Source: an uncultured Lachnospiraceae bacterium
GTDB lineage: Bacteria > Bacillota > Clostridia > Lachnospirales > Lachnospiraceae
Length of the DNA: 64,000 nt
Assembly (NCBI GenBank): GCA_902767015.1
Contig: CACXFV010000009.1
Coordinates: forward strand, 1 to 64,000
Reading direction: 5' to 3'
Shown here: positions 51,674 to 59,311 of the stretch, piece by piece
Position numbering within the stretch: position 1 is the stretch's first letter
Layout of the letters: each line of letters begins with the position of its first letter
Translations under genes and position numbers: made by a program
Notes under the pieces: model-generated
Told to the model about the DNA's origin: nothing
Seen by the model: only the letters and a program-made list of their open reading frames with translations
Databases searched by the model: none

Positions 51674-54031
51674 ATGAGTACATTTAAAGAGAACATTGTA
51701 ACTATTTTAGACCTTGATTACAACAAGACCATAAAAGAAGCTACAACCGTAGAGCTTTATAATGCAGTGTCTAAGGCAGCTATGAAGAGTATTGCCAATC
51801 AGTGGTCATGGGAGACAGAGAGTAAGAAGGTATGTTATTTTTCGGCAGAGTTCCTTGTAGGAAGACTGGTGTATAATAACCTTATGAATCTCGGTCTGAT
51901 GAATCAGTTATCAGAGCTTTTTGCAGAGAATGATATTGATATCAGAATTTTTGAAGATATTGAGGACAATGCATTAGGTAATGGTGGTCTTGGTCGTCTG
52001 GCAGCATGTTTCCTTGATTCCGCAGCGACACAGAATGTTACATTGAATGGTTATGGCATTCGTTATCGTTATGGTATTTTCAAACAGTATTTTGAGAATG
52101 GCTTCCAGAAGGAGACAGCAGATAACTGGACAGAGTTTGGCGATCCTTGGTCAGTAAGACGTGATGAGGATAAGGTTAAGATTGATTTCAAGGGACAGTC
52201 AGTATGGGCAGTTCCATATGATACACCGATTATCGGTTATGGCGCAGCGAAGATTAATACCCTCAGATTATGGCAGGCAGAGCCGATTGAGGAATTCAAC
52301 TTTGATTTATTCAATGCTCAGAAGTATGATAAGTCAGTGAAAGAAAAGAACGATGCAGAGGCGATTACAAGCGTATTGTATCCGAATGATTCTACAGATG
52401 CAGGTAAGAAGCTCAGATTAAAGCAGCAGTATTTCTTCTCAAGTGCTTCATTACAGGATGTGCTGAAGAAGTATAAGGCTAAATATGGCAATGATTTCTC
52501 TCATTTATCAAAAGAATATGCGATTCAGTTGAATGATACACATCCGGTTGTGTCTATCCCTGAATTATGTCGTCTGTTAGTAGAGGACGAGGGCGTAACC
52601 TTTAACAAAGCGCTTAAGATTTGTAAAGAGGTATTCGCTTACACTAACCACACAGTTATGGCAGAGGCACTGGAAAAGTGGAGTGTGAAGTTATTTAAGT
52701 CTGTTCTCCCGAACGTATACAAGTATGTTGTTAAGATTAACAATGCATTATTAAAAGAGGTGAAAGAGCTGGGTGTTGCTGACGAGAATGTCAATCTCTA
52801 TCAGATTATCGATACACCTTACAGTGATAATCCGAACTGGGAGATTATTCATATGGCAAGACTCGCTATCTATGCCAGCCATTCTACCAACGGTGTTGCA
52901 AGAATACATACAGAGATTCTTAAGAATGATGCCCTTAAGGAGTGGTATGATATTTATCCTGACCGCTTCAACAATAAGACAAACGGTATCACACAGAGAA
53001 GATGGCTTGCTCTTGCCAACGAAGAGCTGGCAGGCTTTATCAATGATAAAATCGGCAATAGCTGGATTACCAATCTTGATGAACTCAAGAAGCTTGAGAA
53101 GTTTAAGGATAAGAAGAAGGTTATCAAAGAGTTTGATGCAATTAAGAAGATTAAGAAGCAGCAACTTGCAGAATATATTAAGGAGAAAGAGGGCGTGGAT
53201 GTTAATCCGGACTTTATCTTCGATATTCAGGTTAAGAGATTACATGAGTACAAGCGTCAGTTGTTGAATGCATTCTCTATTCTTGATATTTACTATGGCT
53301 TAAAGGATGGCAGAATTAAGGACTTCAATCCTACTGTATTCATCTTTGGCGCAAAGGCTGCTCCGGGTTATGCGAGAGCAAAGGGTATCATCAAGTTCAT
53401 CAATGAGATTTCAAAGATGATTGCAAATGATCCTGATGTGAATGACAAGCTGCAGGTGGTATTTGTAACGAACTACTGCGTATCTTATGCCGAGAAGATT
53501 ACACCGGCTGCTGATGTTTCAGAGCAGATTTCTACAGCAGGTACAGAAGCTTCCGGTACCGGTAATATGAAGTTCATGCTGAACGGTGCTGTTACACTTG
53601 GTACATTTGATGGTGCTAATGTGGAGATTGTAGAGCAGGCCGGGGAAGAGAATAACTATATCTTTGGTGCAAGAGTAGAGGATATTGAGAAGATTAAGGA
53701 TACTTATGATCCGAAGAAGATTTATGATTCAGAGCCAAGAGTAAAGAAGGTGGTAGATGCCCTGATTGATGGCACTTTGAGTGATGATGGAACAGGTTTG
53801 TTCAGAGAGTTATATAACTCACTGTTTGAGAATAAGTCTTGGGAGAAAGCTGATAAGTATTACTTATTAGAGGATTTACTTCCATACATTGATGCTAAGT
53901 TACAGGTTAATAAGGACTACTCTGATACATTTGCATTCAGACAGAAGTGCTTTATGAACACAGCCAATGCAGGTAAGTTCTCATCAGACAGAACCATACT
54001 TGATTATGCTAAGGATATCTGGGAAGCATAA
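51674..54031 (+). CDS. glgP: Glycogen/maltodextrin phosphorylase
   Basis: GT35 enzyme releasing glucose 1-phosphate from alpha-1,4-glucans with phosphate. The 785-residue protein has CYFSAEFLVGRLVYNN, EDNALGNGGLGRLAACFLDS, and EASGTGNMKFMLNG, in which the Lys forms the Schiff base with pyridoxal phosphate (motifs cited in part). No N-terminal regulatory extension of eukaryotic type is present. GGAGAAATTAAGAG lies upstream of the ATG. It is the second gene of the malQ operon and ends at a strong bidirectional terminator. Confidence 0.95.
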   Translation: MSTFKENIVTILDLDYNKTIKEATTVELYNAVSKAAMKSIANQWSWETESKKVCYFSAEFLVGRLVYNNLMNLGLMNQLSELFAENDIDIRIFEDIEDNALGNGGLGRLAACFLDSAATQNVTLNGYGIRYRYGIFKQYFENGFQKETADNWTEFGDPWSVRRDEDKVKIDFKGQSVWAVPYDTPIIGYGAAKINTLRLWQAEPIEEFNFDLFNAQKYDKSVKEKNDAEAITSVLYPNDSTDAGKKLRLKQQYFFSSASLQDVLKKYKAKYGNDFSHLSKEYAIQLNDTHPVVSIPELCRLLVEDEGVTFNKALKICKEVFAYTNHTVMAEALEKWSVKLFKSVLPNVYKYVVKINNALLKEVKELGVADENVNLYQIIDTPYSDNPNWEIIHMARLAIYASHSTNGVARIHTEILKNDALKEWYDIYPDRFNNKTNGITQRRWLALANEELAGFINDKIGNSWITNLDELKKLEKFKDKKKVIKEFDAIKKIKKQQLAEYIKEKEGVDVNPDFIFDIQVKRLHEYKRQLLNAFSILDIYYGLKDGRIKDFNPTVFIFGAKAAPGYARAKGIIKFINEISKMIANDPDVNDKLQVVFVTNYCVSYAEKITPAADVSEQISTAGTEASGTGNMKFMLNGAVTLGTFDGANVEIVEQAGEENNYIFGARVEDIEKIKDTYDPKKIYDSEPRVKKVVDALIDGTLSDDGTGLFRELYNSLFENKSWEKADKYYLLEDLLPYIDAKLQVNKDYSDTFAFRQKCFMNTANAGKFSSDRTILDYAKDIWEA

Positions 54032-54063
54032 TCACAAAAATATATAGCGTATAATTAAGTAAA

Positions 54064-54120
54064 AAACCGGCGGGATATACATAGCAATCTGCAAAATGTA
54101 TATCCCGCCGGTTTGTTTTT
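54064..54120. terminator. Bidirectional intrinsic terminator between glgP and tldE
   Basis: A perfect 19-bp inverted repeat, AAACCGGCGGGATATACAT and its complement, with T-rich sequence on the 3' side of both strands (TTTGTTTTT on plus, TTTTTT on minus). It serves the convergent glgP and tldE transcripts. Confidence 0.92.
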
Positions 54121-54126
54121 AGTAGT

Positions 54127-55461
54127 TTAACTAAATGCCACTGCTAACGGTCCGTCGAAATAGTAGAAGGACTGATTTTCTGATGATAATGTAATGTGAC
54201 TGATATAGTCGTTAATATTGCCGCTGATAGAGCCGTTGGTTACCCCAATAGTTTCTTTTCCGTCAAAATAATAGGCAAGCCTGTATTCCCCGCCAAATTG
54301 CCCTGTGAGTTCGTCCATCTGAAAATCTGAAAAATTCACAATCTTTAAATAAGGTTGACGCTGCATCTCGGCCAGTGGTGTGGTACCACATTGCAGTCGG
54401 TAGCTGTCATACTCTCCGGTGGCAGGAATACCGAGATAAGATGAAAATCTGGCATTTCCTGTAATCAGCCGGATGATATTATCTTGAATCAGACAACGCC
54501 CGGATAATCTGATGCCCTCGGATGAATAAGGAACCTTAGGTGTGACAGTTATCGTAAGCTTGTCTGATGGGATATCATGTCCGGCGTTTCTGACAATACT
54601 GTCTCCTAACCGATAATTTGAGTATTTCGGATAAATCATGGAGGCATCCAGCCTGCGCAGGTAGTAAGCTATCAGCTCATAGACGGATTTTCCTTCTAAG
54701 ATCAGATTTTTATAGGGAAGCTGCTCAGTGCCACGCTGTTTTTTTATTTCGGAAAAAGGGATAGCATGAGCGCGGGCCTTAATGGCATCAAGACTTGAAC
54801 AAATACTTGCTCTGAGTGATTTCTCAATTTCCTGATCAGAGGAACTGTATTGAAAATCATAGTATAACTCTACGTCCTGTGGTGTTTTTGACTGTACTAC
54901 ATATTCTCCGGAATAAGTGATATCCTCATAGGACACATTGATGCCGTTGGAATTGATGATATGAACGGAGCACTGTGTGATAAATATCTCCAGGGAATTA
55001 ATAAAGGCAGCAGTATCCCTATCTTCTTCGAAAATAATATTGGCGATATCCTGGGCATGGTAGCGTGGTATCATATCAGCCGGAAGCGTTTCCGGCTCCG
55101 GGACAGCAAATCTCTCCGAAGAAGCCGGAAGCTGATAATAAGGATTCTTCACGGATGCCGCAGAGTGGTAGGCGGTGCGTATTTTTTTGTTTAGTTCATC
55201 GCCGTCCATATTGATGTCGGCAATAAAGCTAGAGCTTCCGCGATATTGTTTCCCGTTCGCCTCAAAATCGTGATAAATCGTTACATCACACTTTTCGGTC
55301 AGTTTATTACGCCTTAACGTGCATTCTTTCTTTACAAAAAATAATTCTTCTGTTTTTTCTAAGCGGGCATTCAGAAGATAGTGCTGTATATCATTTTCTT
55401 CTATCGCTTTGAGGATATGCTCTGTCAGTCTGTTTTTTTGAATATTCATTTTTCTATACAT
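54127..55461 (-). CDS. TldE/PmbA-family protein
   Basis: Non-catalytic-type partner of TldD; the E. coli TldD-TldE pair degrades unfolded peptides and matures microcins. The 444-residue protein shows the PmbA fold pattern (an Asn/Gly-rich C-terminal half with ISGNINDYISHI and LKIVNFSDFQMDELTGQFGGEYRLAYYFD, cited in parts) and lacks the HExxxH metal motif of its neighbour. The start is uncertain: a strong AAAGGAGG lies about 35 bases upstream of the ATG at 55461, next to a short out-of-frame reading that ends at an ATGA overlap with an internal ATG (MNIQKNRL). Downstream of tldD, 47 bases after its stop. Confidence 0.82.
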   Translation of the reverse strand: MYRKMNIQKNRLTEHILKAIEENDIQHYLLNARLEKTEELFFVKKECTLRRNKLTEKCDVTIYHDFEANGKQYRGSSSFIADINMDGDELNKKIRTAYHSAASVKNPYYQLPASSERFAVPEPETLPADMIPRYHAQDIANIIFEEDRDTAAFINSLEIFITQCSVHIINSNGINVSYEDITYSGEYVVQSKTPQDVELYYDFQYSSSDQEIEKSLRASICSSLDAIKARAHAIPFSEIKKQRGTEQLPYKNLILEGKSVYELIAYYLRRLDASMIYPKYSNYRLGDSIVRNAGHDIPSDKLTITVTPKVPYSSEGIRLSGRCLIQDNIIRLITGNARFSSYLGIPATGEYDSYRLQCGTTPLAEMQRQPYLKIVNFSDFQMDELTGQFGGEYRLAYYFDGKETIGVTNGSISGNINDYISHITLSSENQSFYYFDGPLAVAFS

Positions 55462-55508
55462 AATGACAATACTGATATTGCATCAGATATTATCAAAGCC
55501 TCCTTTCT

Positions 55509-56975
55509 TTAAGATATCATTACCTTTGCCTTGATGGCAGGACCGCCGTCAGAAACTTTTACCCATTCTTTGTAGCCTTTTCCGCAATATCCGCAGCCAC
55601 TCAGTTTTAATTCGGTTGATACCATGGAAATTGATTTTAATAAATCAGGTACATAGCCGGACAGACAGATAGGAGAAAAGATTTTTCCTGTGAGTTTTCC
55701 GTCTTTTATTTCGCGTCCGATATTGACCATGCATTGTATTCCCCAGTTTTTCGGGTCTTCCATTCCGCTGGCACCGTTATCAAGCAGGATACCGTACTCA
55801 ATGGAAGCAATCATCTCTTCAAGTGAACTCTTTCCTGCCTCAAAGTAGGTATTAGTCATTCTGGTATAGGCTTTTCGTTCATATGATTCGCGTCTGCCGT
55901 TTCCGGTAGGAGAAACACCAAGAGAAATGGCACTTTGCAGGTCATTGATGCCGGATAACAGGATACCGTTTTTAATAATGACGGTGTCGTGGGACAGGGT
56001 TCCCTCATCATCAAAGAAGTAGGTGGCTGCCTCCTCGCATGTCTTGGCATTGTCATGCATTGTCACCAGTGGGGAGGCAATCTGTTGACCGATATAATTT
56101 TTGGCGAGAGCTCTGTCCTTCACAAACATATCCATCTCGACACCATGTCCGAAAGCTTCATGGGCAATCAATCCGGTCACATCAGGCATACAAATTACCT
56201 CATATTCACCGGCAGGCGGAGTAACACTGTCTAACAGCTCAATGGCGGTATCGCATGCTTTTCCTATATCCGATTTCATATCGGATAAAATTTCAGCGCC
56301 ACCCAGTGTAGAAAAAGTGTTGCGGTAATAGTGATTTTTTTCTTCACGGTGAGCGAGGGGCTGGGCGACACCGGTAGACCACATGATATGCTGTTGTAAA
56401 TCTTTATCATGGGATAAAAACATTTTATGAATGATAAGATATTGAAAGATACATATGCAATCGATAATGTTAGCATTGTATTCAATGGCTGACTGATAGA
56501 TTTCACTTAATATGTGAGTGATTTCATCATCAGACATATCTTCGGGATTCATGAGATACTCACTGGATTGATTGAAACATAGTCTGTCACCGGAAGAAAG
56601 GTCTGTCTGACCGGAGGAACCGGCGCAGGTGGGGTTAGTATCAGGATTAAGAGACAGATTTTGCAGAATGATTTCAGGAATCGTGGATATGAAATCTTCT
56701 GAAAAATCATTAAAGGAATATTCATATGTGCCGATAGGGGAGTTTAAACGAATCACTGCCCCTGTTGCGGCAAAGGGATTGTCTTTAATCACTGTACCCG
56801 ATTTTGATACTCTGTAGCTTTTGCCGGTGGACTTTTCCACAAGAATCGATACATCCCTAAACGATGGTATTGCTTCTAATTGATGAAATAAATCAATTAA
56901 CAAAGACCTGATAGTAACAAAGCAATCATCAGGCAGCTTATGTGTTTTTTTTTCTGCGTCCATATTTTTATACAT
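55509..56975 (-). CDS. TldD-family metalloprotease
   Basis: Zn protease subunit of the TldD/TldE type. The metal site is GLIAHEAFGHGVEMD (HExxxH, about residue 270), followed by KNYIGQQIASP and the SPTGNGRRESYERKAYTRMTN segment, shown in part. The start at 56975 is chosen because AGAAAGGA lies ten bases upstream; an in-frame TTG at 57005 is less likely. The length is 488 residues. It lies 63 bases downstream of degV on the same strand and just before tldE, so the three probably form one transcript. Confidence 0.9.
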   Translation of the reverse strand: MYKNMDAEKKTHKLPDDCFVTIRSLLIDLFHQLEAIPSFRDVSILVEKSTGKSYRVSKSGTVIKDNPFAATGAVIRLNSPIGTYEYSFNDFSEDFISTIPEIILQNLSLNPDTNPTCAGSSGQTDLSSGDRLCFNQSSEYLMNPEDMSDDEITHILSEIYQSAIEYNANIIDCICIFQYLIIHKMFLSHDKDLQQHIMWSTGVAQPLAHREEKNHYYRNTFSTLGGAEILSDMKSDIGKACDTAIELLDSVTPPAGEYEVICMPDVTGLIAHEAFGHGVEMDMFVKDRALAKNYIGQQIASPLVTMHDNAKTCEEAATYFFDDEGTLSHDTVIIKNGILLSGINDLQSAISLGVSPTGNGRRESYERKAYTRMTNTYFEAGKSSLEEMIASIEYGILLDNGASGMEDPKNWGIQCMVNIGREIKDGKLTGKIFSPICLSGYVPDLLKSISMVSTELKLSGCGYCGKGYKEWVKVSDGGPAIKAKVMIS

Positions 56976-57038
56976 TGATAAAAAATCCTTTCTCAAGTTT
57001 ATCAAAAAGGTGACACGAAATCTTAAGAGAGTTCGCTG

Positions 57039-57905
57039 TCAGCGGTTTTCACCCATAAAGAAGAGGGCTAATGTTCCGGGTCCCGAATGAGCGCCCACCG
57101 TAGGGCAAACATAATTGATTAAAAACTGCTGTATTCCGAAACGCTCTCTAATCTGGTCAGCCACATAATTGGCATCTTCAATGCAGTCACCGTGAGAAAT
57201 AAATATTATATCGTTATCATAACCGCTGATATTTTTTGCCATATTGTCAACAAGAACGTTCAGGGCTTTCTTACGACCGCGTACATTATTGAGAGAGACT
57301 AGTTTTCCTTCATTGTCAACATGCAGTACCGGCTTGACGTTAATCATAGTGCCGATGATGGCAGTTGCCTTTGATACCCTGCCGCCGCGGTGAAGATGGT
57401 GCAGATCGTCTACCGTGAATTGATGGCATACATGCAGTTTGTTTTCCTCAAGCCATTTTGCGTTATCGTCGAGAGACATACCTTTTTCACGGTTCATGAC
57501 TGCTTTGTGAACAAATAAGCCTTGTCCCATTGAGGCACACTTGGAATCTATTACAATGATTTTTCTGTCCGGATATTCTTTCGACAGCTCATCACCCACG
57601 ACATAGGCAGTTTCATAGCTGCTGGAAAGGCCGGAAGAAAATGCGATATGGAGAATATCAAAACCGGCTTCAAGCTGCTTTACAAAATGTCGTCTTGTAG
57701 AATCGGGATTGACAGCCATAGTAGTAGGCAATTTTCCACCACGCATTTTCTGATAGAACTCTTTTGGCGTGAGATTAATCTCTTCGCCATAAACAACATC
57801 ATCTAACATATAATACAACGGAACGATGTCAATTCCGTATTTTTCAGTGTATTCCAAAGGAAGATCACATGTGGTGTCGCTTGTAATTACGTAGTTACTC
57901 ATCAT
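57039..57905 (-). CDS. DegV family protein (fatty-acid-binding, FakB-like)
   Basis: Member of the DegV/FakB family, which binds a fatty acid and in FakAB presents it for phosphorylation. The 288-residue protein has ITSDTTCDLP near the start, LPTTMAVNPDS, IAFSSGLSSSYETA, IDSKCASMGQGLFV, and VGAHSGPGTLALFFMG at the end, all standard. AGAGGA precedes two adjacent ATG codons; the second (57902) has better spacing. No fakA is seen here. It heads the degV-tldD-tldE group. Confidence 0.92.
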   Translation of the reverse strand: MMSNYVITSDTTCDLPLEYTEKYGIDIVPLYYMLDDVVYGEEINLTPKEFYQKMRGGKLPTTMAVNPDSTRRHFVKQLEAGFDILHIAFSSGLSSSYETAYVVGDELSKEYPDRKIIVIDSKCASMGQGLFVHKAVMNREKGMSLDDNAKWLEENKLHVCHQFTVDDLHHLHRGGRVSKATAIIGTMINVKPVLHVDNEGKLVSLNNVRGRKKALNVLVDNMAKNISGYDNDIIFISHGDCIEDANYVADQIRERFGIQQFLINYVCPTVGAHSGPGTLALFFMGENR

Positions 57906-57955
57906 TGTTCCTCTTTCTGCGCATTTGCACTCATTATTTCGATAAATTATAATAT

Positions 57956-58093
57956 CTCATTTTCCTTCCGATATGTTTAATATCAGAATCACAGTATGAT
58001 TCTGATATTGCGCTAAAATTTCGTTTTATCGCTAACATATCGGGTGAAAATGAATGTCTGCTTCGCAGCCGCTCATTTTCCTTCCGATATGTT
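57956..58093. other. Complex palindromic element with two identical 22-bp arms
   Basis: The 22-base string starting CTCATTTTCCTTCCG and ending ATATGTT occurs at 57956-57977 and again, identically, at 58072-58093. Between them, AACATATCGG and GAAAATGA (58034-58053) form the complement of either copy, so two exclusive folds are possible. A perfect 13-bp hairpin AATATCAGAATCA with a 5-base loop (57979-58009) and a CTGC-TTC-GCAG hairpin lie within. It sits between divergent degV and the GDPD gene. Non-coding. Confidence 0.7.
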
Positions 58094-58154
58094 ATATTAT
58101 GCCAATATTTTTTGTGGGTGTCAATCATAAAAAGGTACATAATTTTAATATATA

Positions 58155-58163
58155 TGATATAAT
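58155..58163 (+). promoter_or_regulatory. Extended -10 promoter for the GDPD gene
   Basis: TGATATAAT: TG one base before a perfect TATAAT (58158-58163). No good -35 box is found at 17 bases, as is usual for extended -10 promoters. Located 45 bases before the start codon. Confidence 0.6.
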
Positions 58164-58207
58164 GTTACCTGTAAATTATGACGCTGTGAGGAGGAATATG
58201 ATTAAAA

Positions 58208-59050
58208 ATGATGGTTGCATTGATTATGATAGGCATCATGGCAGGTTTATCACTACTGTACTTATGGTGTATGAAGCCATGTAAGATGACAGGAGAACGG
58301 GAGAAAGCGATAAAACCTTTTACAAGTACATATATTGCACATAGAGGACTGTTTGACAATCAGCTTTCAATACCGGAAAATTCACTGCCGGCTTTCAGAA
58401 GAGCAGTGGAGAAGGGATATGGAGTAGAACTGGATGTGCGGCTTACAAAGGATTTACAGTTAGTGGTTTTTCATGATAAGACCTTAAAGAGAATGTGCGG
58501 TGTGGACAAAATGGTATCCGGACTTGACTATCAGGAACTGTCACAATTTGATTTAAACGGAACTAATCATCATATTCCGAAGCTTGAGGAGGTACTAGCC
58601 GTTATTGATGAGAAGGTGCCGTTAGTGATTGAGGTGAAAGCAGAGAAAAACGGCGGACTGACCTCACAGCTTCTTTTTGAAAAGCTGGAGCAGCTAAATT
58701 ATAAAAAGCTGTATTGTGTGGAGTCCTTTTATCCCTTTGCACTTAAGTGGATTAGACAAAACCGGCCGGAGGTAATAAGAGGACAACTGATTTCTGATTA
58801 TGTCAAGAATGGACAGAAGAAAATAAGATTACTGGGTATTATCCTCAACGGCCTTTTGCTGGATGTATTTTCAAGACCGGATTTTATCGCTTATCATTAT
58901 AAATGCGCAGATGATTTGAAATATCGCCTTATGAGAAAATTGTATCGTTTTACAAGTGCGGGTTGGACCTTTAGAAGTGAGGAGGAGCTTAAAAAATACA
59001 GAGATAAGTTTCAGATTATTATATTTGACAGTTTTATTCCGAAAGAGTAA
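58208..59050 (+). CDS. Glycerophosphodiester phosphodiesterase family protein
   Basis: Hydrolyses glycerophosphodiesters, releasing glycerol 3-phosphate. One N-terminal membrane helix (about 1-22, VALIMIGIMAGLSLLYLW) anchors the protein, and the TIM-barrel domain follows. The active-site residues are present: IAHRGL (His-Arg), PENSLPAF (Glu-Asn), VELDV (Glu-x-Asp) and VFHDK (His-Asp). The 280-residue length includes the anchor. GAGGAGG lies 13 bases upstream, slightly far; an ATG at 58198 is closer but opens a frame that ends after 28 codons. Possibly involved in lipid or teichoic-acid turnover. Confidence 0.88.
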   Translation: MMVALIMIGIMAGLSLLYLWCMKPCKMTGEREKAIKPFTSTYIAHRGLFDNQLSIPENSLPAFRRAVEKGYGVELDVRLTKDLQLVVFHDKTLKRMCGVDKMVSGLDYQELSQFDLNGTNHHIPKLEEVLAVIDEKVPLVIEVKAEKNGGLTSQLLFEKLEQLNYKKLYCVESFYPFALKWIRQNRPEVIRGQLISDYVKNGQKKIRLLGIILNGLLLDVFSRPDFIAYHYKCADDLKYRLMRKLYRFTSAGWTFRSEEELKKYRDKFQIIIFDSFIPKE

Positions 59051-59118
59051 ATAAAGCTACTTTGCAGACTGATTAGAAATTGATGTATAATATGATATTT
59101 ATTATGAAAATAATTATC

Positions 59119-59147
59119 TTGAAAGAGTTTGCATAATATTTTATAAT
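59119..59147 (+). promoter_or_regulatory. Promoter for the M16C peptidase gene
   Basis: TTGAAA at 59119-59124, 17-base spacer, TATAAT at 59142-59147. Transcription would begin near 59154, so the family A palindrome at 59168-59271 would be part of the 5' leader. Confidence 0.78.
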
Positions 59148-59167
59148 CGTTTAAGTATAATAAGAGT

Positions 59168-59271
59168 AAGAAACTGTATATTAATAACTTAATCAGTTTT
59201 TGATCCGAAATGCCTTATATGTAAGCATTTCAACTCAAAAATTGTTAAGTTTAATTATATACAGTTCCTAA
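59168..59271. repeat. Palindromic repeat family A, copy 3 (diverged)
   Basis: Same length and layout as the copy at 4661-4763 but diverged. The outer arms are ACTGTATAT and ATATACAGT instead of GCTGTTCAT and ATGAACAGT; in the inner stem TTTTTC/GAAAAA is replaced by TTTTTG/CAAAAA. The changes on one arm are mirrored on the other, keeping the fold. Lies in the leader of the M16C peptidase gene. Confidence 0.8.
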
Positions 59272-59311
59272 ATAAAAGTATTAAAAAATAGGAGAGATAG
59301 AGAGGTAACTT

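Noticed and set aside
58198..58284. Alternative ATG close to the GAGGAGG site before the GDPD gene
   Set aside because: Spacing of three bases is too short and the frame stops after 28 codons; the GDPD frame starts ten bases later.
1..59271. Family A palindromes as a CRISPR array
   Set aside because: The copies are kilobases apart with no spacer periodicity and no cas genes.
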